From: Bog-473 sp963791455
GTDB lineage: Bacteria > Actinomycetota > Acidimicrobiia > Acidimicrobiales > RAAP-2
Assembly: GCA_963791455.1 (NCBI GenBank)
Contig: CAWBSM010000002.1
Location: 744,001 to 808,000 of the forward strand
Direction of reading: 5' to 3'
DNA length: 64,000 nucleotides
In this document: positions 33,325 to 41,531 of the stretch, one piece after another
How positions within the stretch are numbered: the stretch's first letter is position 1
Layout: each line of letters begins with the position of its first letter
Program-made: the position numbers and the translations under genes
The notes under the pieces: generated by a model
Told to the model about the DNA's origin: nothing
The model's input: the letters and a program-made list of their open reading frames with translations, nothing else
The model's database searches: none

Positions 33325-36302
33325 GGCGAGACCACCGTGCAGTTAGTGATGGTGTCGTGGTAGTAGGCAGGCACAGTCCCGTGCCACGAGGAGGGCGGCT
33401 TGGGCAGGTGGCAGGTGTTGGTGTGGTGGACCTGCCCGCTGTAGGAGTTGTAGCTGCCCGATCCGAGGTAGATGGTCTCGTTTCCGGCACCACCGTCGAT
33501 TTCGTCGTGAGAGCCGGGGCTCTGGATGGTGACGGTGTCAGTCCCGCTGCCGAGCGTGATGTCGTTGTACGACCCAGTCCCGACCGTCACACTGTCGTTT
33601 CCGTCGCCGACGATGACCTCGCTCTTCGAGCCGTTGCCCAGGGCCACGATGTCGTTACCGTCACCCGTCTCGACCCCGTCCGAGCCGTTCCCGAGGCTGA
33701 CCTTGTCGCTGCCGTTGCCCAAGATGACGGTGTTCGAGCCGTTGCCAGCGGACACGCCGTCGTTGCCATTCCCGTCGAAGATCACGTTGTTCCCGTCACC
33801 GGCGTCGATGCAGTCGTTCCCGGCGTTGCCCTCGATCCAGTAGCTGGCGCCAAAGGCGTAGATGAGGTCGTTGGCGTTCGTTCCGTAGAGGAAGGGACTA
33901 GCGGGCGTCCCGGTGATGACGTCGTTGTAGCCACCGGCCGCGCAGACGCTCGGGACGTTGAGGACCACCTGGGAGACCACGTTGGAGGTCGAGGTGCCGT
34001 AGTTGCCCGAGGCCCCGTAGATGGCCTCGACGTAGGTGGTCCCCACTGGGAGGGTCGAGGTCGAGTACGTGGCCTTTCCGCCCGAGAGGGTCCCGGTGCC
34101 GAGTGAGGTCTTGGTGGAGCAGGTGTTGGAGGTGCAGCTGTAGAAGGTCACGCTGCCGCCCGGCGTGCCCGAAGAAGCCGAGACGGTGTCGGTGAAGGTG
34201 ACCGAGGAGCCGTAGCTCGACGGGTTGGGCGACGAGGTGAGGACCGAGGACGTCGAGAGCGCGTTGACCACTTGGCTCACCACATTGGAGGTCGAGCCCA
34301 AGTAGTTGCCCGAAGCCCCGTAGATGGCCTCGACGTAGGTGGTGCCCACCGGGAGCGCCGAAGTCGAGTAGGTGGCCTTGCCCGAGCTGTTGAGGGTGCC
34401 GGTCCCGAGCGAGGTCTTCGTCGAGCAGGTGTTGGTGGTGCAGCTGTAGAAGGTCACCGTGCCCGCCGGCGTGCCCGAGCTCGCCGACACGGTGTCGGTG
34501 AAGGTAACCGAGGAGCCATAGGTCGAGGGATTGGGCGACGAGGTGAGGACCGAGGTGGTCCCCAGCGCATTGACCACCTGGGAGACCACATTGGAGGTCG
34601 AGCCCGTGTAGTTGCCCGAGGCCCCGTAGACGGCCTCGACGTAGGTGGTGCCAACCGGGAGCGCCGAAGTCGAGTAGGTGGCCTTGCCCGGGCTGTTGAG
34701 GGTGCCGGTCCCGAGCGAGGTCTTCGTGGTGCAGGCGCTGGTGGTGCACCTGTAGAAGGTCACCGTGCCGGTGGGCGTCGTAGAGGCCGAGACGGTGTCG
34801 GTGAAACTGACCGAGGTGCCGAAGGTCGAGGGGTTGGGCGTCGAAGTGAGGCTCGAGGTGGTCGAGAGCGCGTTGACCACCTGGGACACGACGTTCGACG
34901 TCGAGCCCAAGTAGTTGCCCGAGGCCCCATAGACGGCCTCGACGTAGGTCATCCCCACGGGCAGGGCCGAGGTCGAGTAGGTGGCCTTGCCCCCCGAGAG
35001 GGTCCCGGTCCCGAGCAAGGTCTTCGTCGAGCAGGTGTTGGTGGTGCAGCTGTAGAAGGTCACGGTGCCGCTCGGCGTGCCCGAAGAAGCCGAGACGGTG
35101 TCGGTGAAGGTGACCGAGGAGCCGTAGCTCGACGGGTTGGGCGACGAGGTGAGGACCGAGGACGTCGAGAGCGCGTTGACCACTTGGCTCACCACATTGG
35201 AGGTCGAGCCCAAGTAGTTGCCCGAAGCCCCGTAGATGGCCTCGACGTAGGTGGTGCCCACCGGGAGCGCCGAAGTCGAGTAGGTGGCCTTGCCCGAGCT
35301 GTTGAGGGTGCCGGTCCCGAGCGAGGTCTTCGTCGAGCAGGTGTTGGTGGTGCAGCTGTAGAAGGTCACCGTGCCCGCCGGCGTGCCGGAGATCGCCGAT
35401 ACGGTGTCGGTGAAGGTAACCGAGGAGCCATAGGTCGAGGGATTGGGCGACGAGGTGAGGACCGAGGTGGTCGAGAGCGTGCCCGAGTTCACCGTCTGGG
35501 TCACCACGTTCGACGTGCTACCCGTCAAGTTGCTCCCTGCTCCGCCGTAGATCCCCTCGATGTAGTCCGTACCGATGGGCAGAGTAGAAGTGGCGTAGGT
35601 CGCCTGGCCGTTGGAGCCCACCGTCCCCGACCCAAGCTGCGTGGGCGTCCCGGTGCACGACGCACTGGTGCAGCTGTAGAAGGTCACCGTGCCGCCAGCA
35701 AGGCTCCCAGAGGGGTCCTGGCTGGCGTTGGTCTCGGTCACGGTGGCCGTGAAGGTCACCGAGCTCCCGTAGGTCGAAGTGTTCCCCGACGACGAGGCCA
35801 GGCTCGTGGTCGTCAAGTCCGTGTACTCGGCGCTGCCGGTGTAAGTGAAGTCGAGCGTCTGGTTCTCGCACTGAGGACTTTGTTGCCCGTCATCTTTGAG
35901 CTCGATGGGCAGCCCCGTCGTGCTCGCCGAGCCGCTCCCGAGGACATTCAACGATCCCGAGAACGTCGGCAGCGACAGGTCCGCCGCCGTGCAGCCGGTC
36001 GACGGGGTGTTGCTGAGCGCCATCGAGATAGACCCGACCGTGATGGGCACGTTCAGGCTGTTCTGAACGGTGAAGCAGATGTAACGGGTGGTTCCGGGGT
36101 AGAGCTCAGCCGTCGAGCCCGAGCACGCTGAGGTTGAGTAGATGTTCGACGTGATGGTGAAGCCGGAACCGGCGGTGAGCGACATTTCTGGGTCCGAAGG
36201 GTGGAGCACCGTGTGGGCGACGCCGAAGGTCAGGGCGGCGATGACGAGCGCGACGAGGCCTGCGGTCGCTACCTCCCTCATTCTCCTCAACGCCTTCTTC
36301 AC
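33321..36302 (-). CDS. Secreted Ig-like repeat protein with C-terminal RTX-type repeats
   Basis: A 993-residue protein. A basic start (MKKALRRMREVATAG) precedes one hydrophobic segment and a beta domain of about 170 residues. Six Ig-like modules (Big_3-type) follow, each with the pattern YGSSVTFTDTVSA...GTVTFYSC...SLGTGTL and GNYxGSTSNVVSQVV. The last 230 residues switch to short Gly/Asp/Asn repeats (GNGSDKVSLGNGSDGV, GDGNDIVALGNGS), the calcium-binding RTX-like parallel beta-roll. A Cys/His-containing tail closes the protein. It is likely exported by Sec through its N-terminal signal rather than by type I secretion. A cell-surface, calcium-stabilised adhesin is my inference. Confidence 0.83.
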   Translation of the reverse strand: MKKALRRMREVATAGLVALVIAALTFGVAHTVLHPSDPEMSLTAGSGFTITSNIYSTSACSGSTAELYPGTTRYICFTVQNSLNVPITVGSISMALSNTPSTGCTAADLSLPTFSGSLNVLGSGSASTTGLPIELKDDGQQSPQCENQTLDFTYTGSAEYTDLTTTSLASSSGNTSTYGSSVTFTATVTETNASQDPSGSLAGGTVTFYSCTSASCTGTPTQLGSGTVGSNGQATYATSTLPIGTDYIEGIYGGAGSNLTGSTSNVVTQTVNSGTLSTTSVLTSSPNPSTYGSSVTFTDTVSAISGTPAGTVTFYSCTTNTCSTKTSLGTGTLNSSGKATYSTSALPVGTTYVEAIYGASGNYLGSTSNVVSQVVNALSTSSVLTSSPNPSSYGSSVTFTDTVSASSGTPSGTVTFYSCTTNTCSTKTLLGTGTLSGGKATYSTSALPVGMTYVEAVYGASGNYLGSTSNVVSQVVNALSTTSSLTSTPNPSTFGTSVSFTDTVSASTTPTGTVTFYRCTTSACTTKTSLGTGTLNSPGKATYSTSALPVGTTYVEAVYGASGNYTGSTSNVVSQVVNALGTTSVLTSSPNPSTYGSSVTFTDTVSASSGTPAGTVTFYSCTTNTCSTKTSLGTGTLNSSGKATYSTSALPVGTTYVEAIYGASGNYLGSTSNVVSQVVNALSTSSVLTSSPNPSSYGSSVTFTDTVSASSGTPGGSVTFYSCTSNTCSTKTSLGTGTLSGGKATYSTSTLPVGTTYVEAIYGASGNYGTSTSNVVSQVVLNVPSVCAAGGYNDVITGTPASPFLYGTNANDLIYAFGASYWIEGNAGNDCIDAGDGNNVIFDGNGNDGVSAGNGSNTVILGNGSDKVSLGNGSDGVETGDGNDIVALGNGSKSEVIVGDGNDSVTVGTGSYNDITLGSGTDTVTIQSPGSHDEIDGGAGNETIYLGSGSYNSYSGQVHHTNTCHLPKPPSSWHGTVPAYYHDTITNCTVVSP

Positions 36303-36423
36303 CGATTCTTTGTCCTCAACTCACATGCCTTCTGGTTCTCATCTCATTGACGTGGGCAAGCCCACCGAGGGACTTCAGGTTCCCGCCACCCTGGGATCCC
36401 TCGCTGGCCTCACCCCGATGGTT

Positions 36424-36456
36424 GGCCGGGCCACGAAGCGAGTCCGTGGCCCGGCC
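36424..36456 (-). terminator. Hairpin between the first SipW-type gene and the Ig/RTX gene
   Basis: A perfect 11-bp GC-rich stem (GGCCGGGCCAC and its complement) with an 11-base loop, about 60 bp past the stop of the 191-residue gene. It may end or attenuate transcription, giving more of the first protein than of the three downstream. Confidence 0.75.
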
Positions 36457-36514
36457 TTCCCAACCGGAATCGTTGGTAGAGGGCCGACTGTCCGCCTCTA
36501 CCAGCTTGTTGATG

Positions 36515-37090
36515 TCAGCTCGCGGCCACCGACACGTTGACTGTGGCGTCCTGGCACTGGTTCTGGTTGCTCGCCGGGTCGTTCATGGTCATAGTCAGAC
36601 CGCTCGGCAAAGCGTTGCCGGAGCTTGCCCCGCCATCGGCGTCGTTGACCACGTAGTGACCCGCGGCGATGTCAACGGCTGACGAGTTCGCGTACGTAGC
36701 CGTGTCACCACCGTTGGAGATGACCCAGCCACCCGAGCCATTCAGCGCGTAGTCGGCTGCGGTGCACGCATTGGGACCACTGCTGGCGTAGGTCGCGTTC
36801 GGCGTGGGAGCGTCAATCGTCACGGTCAGTGCGTTGAGGCCCTGATTGCCAGTTCCTACGTTCTGCACGAATGCGCTGATCGTGTCGGATCCCTGTCCGG
36901 GGGAGAGTGCCCCTCCCGAGACGAGCACATCGGCGTTCGGCACGCTCCAGTTGGACGCGATGCCGGTCGATCCAGTACCGCTACCCGAGCCGGTACTGGT
37001 GAAGTATGCGAAGGCGGCACCGGCAGCACCCAGGGCAAGCCCTGTGGCGAGACCGATAGCGGCCACTTTCTTGTTCATGAATCGGTTCAT
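36515..37090 (-). CDS. SipW-type (TasA-like) secreted protein, 191 residues
   Basis: It begins MNRFMNKKVAAIGLATGLALG and continues AAFAYFTSTGSGSGTGS, the same SipW-type signal motif as the 152-residue protein downstream. The mature part is about 160 residues, beta-rich, with two Cys. An AGGAG site precedes the ATG. It is the first gene of the cluster and is followed by a hairpin, so it may be the most abundant product, as expected of a fibre subunit. No SipW-like signal peptidase gene is visible in the window. Confidence 0.82.
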   Translation of the reverse strand: MNRFMNKKVAAIGLATGLALGAAGAAFAYFTSTGSGSGTGSTGIASNWSVPNADVLVSGGALSPGQGSDTISAFVQNVGTGNQGLNALTVTIDAPTPNATYASSGPNACTAADYALNGSGGWVISNGGDTATYANSSAVDIAAGHYVVNDADGGASSGNALPSGLTMTMNDPASNQNQCQDATVNVSVAAS

Positions 37091-37977
37091 TACTGCTCCT
37101 TTTGTTTTTGGGTTACTTGATTAGGGCGCCTGAGATCCCCCGCTCCAGGCGTCACGTTGTGCAGCGCCTGCGGATTGCAGGTCGCCCTATGCAAGGAACC
37201 CACTGGAGGGGGGCTCCCGCTCACTGCTAGGAACCCGAACATCGAGCTCCTGTTCGTTGGACCCGCGATGAAGGCGGAACTAAGTCCCTCATCCGGTGCC
37301 ACAACATCTGTCGGCGATACGTCGCGCCGCAGACGCGACGGATTGGCGCGGGTTACGTGGTGGAGGGAACGCGCCTCAGCGCGCTCAGAGAAGGACGCGT
37401 CGAAAGCCGAATTGCTCGAAGGCCTCGCCAATTTCCGCCTACCGCCCGCCTGATCGGATGAGCGATCGCCAAACCGCTCATTTCGCCAATACAAGTCAGG
37501 AAATCATGGACCCCATTTGCGCGTCAACGAGTTGGACCGCGGGCGCAGCGAGCTTTAAGCCCCACGAGCGCAGCCGTGCGGGAGCAAAATGCCCCTCTTT
37601 CCTGGTTGTTCCTCCGCCTGTTATGGCAGGTCGCCCAATTGCCCGCACTGGGAGTCACAACATTTGTTGTGTCTGTCGTGTGACGAAACGGCTCAAGGGT
37701 TCGTGCCAAGCTCCGACAGGTCGCCGACACGAGGCCCGACCGCCACAATCCATTGGCAAAACGAAGGCGCCCACGCAGAAGCTGCCCTCTTCGTCGATCT
37801 CTGCCGGCTCATGCCTGCCGGGCGTCCACACCCACCCAGGGCGTCATGGAGGACGGAGCACGAGCGGCACTGGAGCCCCACACCAGGGGAGACGTAAGCG
37901 CTTGAGCCAAGGCGGTATCCAACGTGTGCCATCGGCCCCGTCCCGCAACGTCGCACAAATCCTGCGAGCATGGGCCT
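37091..37977. other. 887-bp gap without a convincing gene
   Basis: This divergent control region separates the surface-protein operon (left) from the acidic small protein (right). Its base composition is patchy and no frame has consistent codon use. It probably holds the promoter of the surface operon. A small palindrome lies at 37656-37671. Confidence 0.5.
37656..37671. promoter_or_regulatory. Perfect palindrome CACAACA-TT-TGTTGTG
   Basis: Seven-base arms with a two-base spacer in the long divergent gap. It could be a dimeric regulator's site. A related half-site, CCACAACATCTGTC, occurs near 37300. No regulator can be assigned. Confidence 0.3.
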
Positions 37978-38349
37978 ATGGATCCGGATCAGGATGCCGA
38001 CGGCGACGCCGACGCCGACGTGCCTGCCGAAGAGGAGTCAACGGGTGTCGGGGACGAGGAAAACGACGGCACCGAAGGGGGCTTCGACCGCTGGCGCAAA
38101 GAGTCGGCTCTCGGCGCCATCGGCACGGGCGTGGCGCGCGGTCTCCGGTCGGTCTTTGCCCCGCCGGTGGACGAGCCGGTCATCGTGGCCTCTGTGCCCG
38201 GCGAGCCACCCGACGCCGACACCCGTGTCCGCGTCATCCTCGATCCGGACGATCCGACCAAGTCGGTCGCCATCGTGCCTGACCCGTCGGCCCATCCATC
38301 CGAAACCCCTCCGACCGAAACAGGAACCGCCGACCCCGCACAACGTTGA
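37978..38349 (+). CDS. Acidic hypothetical protein, 123 residues
   Basis: The first 35 residues are almost all Asp/Glu/Ala (MDPDQDADGDADADVP), then FDRWRKESALGAIGTGVARGL and a C-terminal segment with RVRVILDPDDPTKS. No family is recognised. The P450 promoter overlaps its stop codon, so it is not obviously part of that operon. Confidence 0.55.
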   Translation: MDPDQDADGDADADVPAEEESTGVGDEENDGTEGGFDRWRKESALGAIGTGVARGLRSVFAPPVDEPVIVASVPGEPPDADTRVRVILDPDDPTKSVAIVPDPSAHPSETPPTETGTADPAQR

Positions 38350-38373
38350 CACGCTCGACGTTTGGACTACCAT
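38346..38373 (+). promoter_or_regulatory. Sigma-70-type promoter of the P450 operon
   Basis: TTGACA (38346-38351), a 16-bp spacer and TACCAT (38368-38373). Transcription would begin about at the palindrome that follows. Confidence 0.5.
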
Positions 38374-38379
38374 CCGGAG

Positions 38380-38400
38380 TATCAGACACTCTGTCCGATA
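38380..38400. promoter_or_regulatory. Palindromic operator, probable TetR site
   Basis: TATCAGACA-CTC-TGTCCGATA: nine-base arms matching at eight positions. It sits between the predicted -10 box and the ribosome binding site of the P450 gene. The operon encodes a TetR-family repressor, which is the likely ligand. Confidence 0.6.
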
Positions 38401-38422
38401 GATCAGAGGAGTTGTCCACACC

Positions 38423-39658
38423 ATGAGCACCCTGGCGGGCGTCAGCCCGGTCGACCTCTCGGACTCCCGGACCTTCGTCCCGGGCGTCCCCCACGCCTAC
38501 CTGGCCCACCTGCGCCGCCACGACCCGGTCCACTGGCAGGACGAGGTCGGCGGGCCGGGCTTCTGGGTCGTCACCAAGTACGAGGACTGCGTCAACGTCA
38601 ACCGCGACTGGGAGCACTTCAGCTCGGCCGCCCGTGGGACGATGCCCTTTGAGCTCGGAGAGGAAGAGGTCGCCCAACAGAGCCTCATGATGCTCAACAT
38701 GGATCCGCCCCTCCACACCCGCTACCGCCGGCTGGTCAACAAGGGGTTCACGCCGCGCCTGGTGCGCGACCTCGAGGACAACATCCACCGCACCACCGAC
38801 GCCATCATCGACGAGGTCATCGAGACGGGCCAGGCCGACTTCGTCACCCAAGTCTCGGCCGAACTGCCGCTGCAGGTCATCGCCGATCTGCTCGGCGTGC
38901 CCCAGGACGACCGCCACAAGATGTTCGACTGGTCCAATCGCATGGTCGGCAGCTCGGACCCCGAATACCAGCTCGAAGCCGAGATGGCCCTCACCGCCGC
39001 CATGGAGCTCTACGCCTACGCGGCCGAGCTCTTCGCCAAGAAGCGCATCGACCCCCACGCCGACCTCATGAGCGTGCTCACGACCGTCGAAATCGACGGC
39101 GAGCAACTGAGCGAGCTCGAGCTCGAGCTGTTCTTCCTCTTGCTGACCGTCGCCGGCAACGAGACGACCCGCAACCTCATGTCCGGTGCCATGCACGCCT
39201 TCTTCCAACACCCCGAGCAGTGGCAGCGCCTGCTCGACGACCGCAATCTCCTGCCCGGCGCGATCGAGGAGATGCTGCGCTACGTCACGCCCGTGATGAA
39301 CTTCCGGCGCACCGCGATGACCGACCTGGAGCTGAGCAACACCGAGATCGCGGCCGGGGACAAAATCGTCTTCTTCCACGCCTCGGCCAACCGGGACGAG
39401 CAGGTCTTCGCCGACCCCGACGCCTTCGACATCACCCGGGAGCCCAACCCCCACATTGCCTTCGGCGGGGGTGGACCCCACTTTTGTCTCGGCGCCAACC
39501 TGGCTCGTATGGAGATCCGCGTGATGTTCGAGCACCTCCTCGACCGCATGCCCGACCTGCGCCAGGACGGTGACGTCCAGCGCCTGCAGTCCCAATTCAT
39601 CAACGGGGTCAAGCATCTTCCGGTCGCCTTCTCCCCCGCCGCCCGCGTCGGCGCCTGA
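38423..39658 (+). CDS. Cytochrome P450
   Basis: A 411-residue bacterial class I P450. The I-helix oxygen-activation motif appears as TVAGNETTRNL, the ExxR motif lies in the K helix (EEMLRYVTPV), and the haem-binding loop is FGGGGPHFCLGANLAR with Cys355 as iron ligand. Soluble and likely served by a ferredoxin encoded elsewhere. It resembles P450s acting on steroids or fatty acids in actinobacteria, but the substrate is unknown. It starts an operon with a TetR repressor and an LLM oxidoreductase. Confidence 0.93.
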   Translation: MSTLAGVSPVDLSDSRTFVPGVPHAYLAHLRRHDPVHWQDEVGGPGFWVVTKYEDCVNVNRDWEHFSSAARGTMPFELGEEEVAQQSLMMLNMDPPLHTRYRRLVNKGFTPRLVRDLEDNIHRTTDAIIDEVIETGQADFVTQVSAELPLQVIADLLGVPQDDRHKMFDWSNRMVGSSDPEYQLEAEMALTAAMELYAYAAELFAKKRIDPHADLMSVLTTVEIDGEQLSELELELFFLLLTVAGNETTRNLMSGAMHAFFQHPEQWQRLLDDRNLLPGAIEEMLRYVTPVMNFRRTAMTDLELSNTEIAAGDKIVFFHASANRDEQVFADPDAFDITREPNPHIAFGGGGPHFCLGANLARMEIRVMFEHLLDRMPDLRQDGDVQRLQSQFINGVKHLPVAFSPAARVGA

Positions 39659-39683
39659 GCCCGCGCCGAGAGATCGAACCGTC

Positions 39684-40337
39684 GTGGCCCGACGCGCCCC
39701 GGATGCGCTGAAGGAGGTCATCCGGGACTTCCGACGCGATCAGATCGTCGACACGGCAAGGCGCCTCTTCGGTGAGCGCGGGACGACCGACGTCTCCATG
39801 GACGAGATCGCCGCCGAGGCCGGCGTGGCCCGCTCCACCGTCTACGTCTACTTCTCCAACCGCGACGACCTGCTGGGTGCGTGTGTGCAGTCCATGTACG
39901 ACCGCCTCGTGGAGACGGTCGCCCTGGTCGTCGAAGACGACGAGACCCCGCCGGTCGAGCGCCTGCGCCAGCTCGTCCTCGGCCTGCTCGAACGCGTCGA
40001 CGAGAGCCCCGCCTTCTTCCGCCTGGCCATGGCGACCCAGGCCACCGACGGCGCTGGATCGGCGGCCGTGGGCGGGGCCCTCATGATGATCGGGCTCGAC
40101 ATGATCCGTGTGCTGGAGGAGCTGGTGGTGGCCGGCGTGGCCCAGGGTGACTTCCGGGCCGATCTCGACCCGGCGCGGGCGGTGGAGCTCGTGGGCCAGC
40201 AGATCTACGGCGCCCTCTCGGTCCGGGCCGGCGAACCCGACCGCGTGCGGGCCGCGAGCCGGGTGGCACGACGGTCGGCGAGGGCTCAGGCGGCCGACGA
40301 GATCTGTGACTTCATATATAGAGGACTGGGGGCCTGA
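39684..40337 (+). CDS. TetR family transcriptional repressor
   Basis: A 217-residue protein from a GTG start. The N-terminal helix-turn-helix (RDQIVDTARRLFGERGTTDVS, then AEAGVARSTVYVYFSNRDDLL) is typical; the remaining helices form a ligand-binding domain. It lies 25 bp after the P450 gene and one base before the oxidoreductase gene. The palindrome at 38380-38400 is its probable operator, giving autoregulation of the whole operon, perhaps relieved by the P450 substrate. Confidence 0.92.
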   Translation: MARRAPDALKEVIRDFRRDQIVDTARRLFGERGTTDVSMDEIAAEAGVARSTVYVYFSNRDDLLGACVQSMYDRLVETVALVVEDDETPPVERLRQLVLGLLERVDESPAFFRLAMATQATDGAGSAAVGGALMMIGLDMIRVLEELVVAGVAQGDFRADLDPARAVELVGQQIYGALSVRAGEPDRVRAASRVARRSARAQAADEICDFIYRGLGA

Positions 40338-40338
40338 G

Positions 40339-41232
40339 ATGAACTTCGACCTGTGGATGCCGACCGCGAGTCCCATGACGACGCCCGAGCTGCTCGACGC
40401 CGTCGCCGAGGCAGCAGAGGAGCGCAACATCGGGACCATCTGGGTGGGCGAGCACGTGGTGCTCTTCGAGCGGTACCAGAGCCACTACCCCTACGCCGAG
40501 GACGGGCGCATCCCGGCGCCGCCGGGGAGCGGGCTGCTCGAGCCCCTCGTCACCCTGACCTACCTGGCGGCGCGGACGTCGACGGTGCGCCTCGGGACCG
40601 CCATGCTCCTCCTCCCCCAGCGCAACCCGGTCTATGTGGCCAAGGAGGTCAGCTCGCTGGACTTGCTATCCGGCGGCCGGGTCGACCTGGGCATCGGCGT
40701 CGGGTGGCTGAAGGAGGAGTTCGACGCGCTGAACGTGCCTTGGGAGCGCCGCGGCCGCCGCACCGACGAATACGTCGAGGTGCTGCGCACGCTGTGGGTC
40801 GACAACACCTCCTCGTACCACGGCGAGCTCTACGACCTCCCCCCGTGCGAGATGTTCCCCAAGCCGGTGCAGCAACCCGTCCCCCTTCACATCGGCGGCG
40901 AGACTCCAGCGGCGCTGCGGCGGGCGGCCCGCCTCGGCCAGGGCTGGCACACCTTCAACCGCTCCCCCGACGAACTGGCCGCCGGGCTGGTCGAGCTCGA
41001 CCGGGAGCTCGAGGCGGTCGGGCGCAGCCGCGCCGACGTGCGCATCACGGTGTGTCCCTACTTCAACGCGCTGACCCCTGAGTGGGTCGAACGTTACGCC
41101 GAGGCCGGTGCGGACGCGGTGGCCGCCCTCTTCTTCGCCTTCACCCCCGAGGACGTGGCGCAGACCTTCGACGATCTCGAGGCGTGCCGGTGGGCGGCGG
41201 CCGGCACCGAAACACGCCCGAAGGCCGGATAA
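40339..41232 (+). CDS. LLM class F420-dependent oxidoreductase
   Basis: A 297-residue luciferase-like monooxygenase-fold protein: MNFDLWMPTAS start, IWVGEHVVLF, SSLDLLSGGRVDLGIGVGW and the C-terminal PLHIGGETPAALRRAARLG. In actinobacteria this subfamily usually uses coenzyme F420, an inference here. It is almost fused to the TetR stop codon, so it is the third gene of the P450 operon and may process the hydroxylated product. Confidence 0.87.
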   Translation: MNFDLWMPTASPMTTPELLDAVAEAAEERNIGTIWVGEHVVLFERYQSHYPYAEDGRIPAPPGSGLLEPLVTLTYLAARTSTVRLGTAMLLLPQRNPVYVAKEVSSLDLLSGGRVDLGIGVGWLKEEFDALNVPWERRGRRTDEYVEVLRTLWVDNTSSYHGELYDLPPCEMFPKPVQQPVPLHIGGETPAALRRAARLGQGWHTFNRSPDELAAGLVELDRELEAVGRSRADVRITVCPYFNALTPEWVERYAEAGADAVAALFFAFTPEDVAQTFDDLEACRWAAAGTETRPKAG

Positions 41233-41531
41233 CGACCGACACCTCATCCACGGGCAGCGCGAGGTGCGCTGCATGCTCGGGGCGGAACACACTCGCTGCC
41301 TCGCGCCACCCGAAGACTTGGCACTTCGAAACCTAGGCCCGGGCCATCGGCCACGAAATCGTCCGGAGGTGTGATCCGCCCCGCTCAGTTTCATCCTTGG
41401 GGATGAGCCGCCGACCCGCCCCCGGCAGGGAGTCTGGAAAGATGAGACCGGGGTTGTCCCCGCACAGAGGCCCTGCTCAGGCGGAACTACCATGGTCGTC
41501 CCGCCTGGGAACGCTGGGAACGAAGGATCTA

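Noticed and set aside
34272..36131. A 619-residue plus-strand frame opposite the Ig/RTX gene
   Set aside because: Arg/Gly/Ala/Val-rich shadow of the Ig-like repeats; the minus-strand protein has clear domains and a signal peptide.
37524..37748. A 74-residue minus-strand frame in the long gap
   Set aside because: Composition is unlike the neighbouring genes and no family resemblance or start signal is visible.
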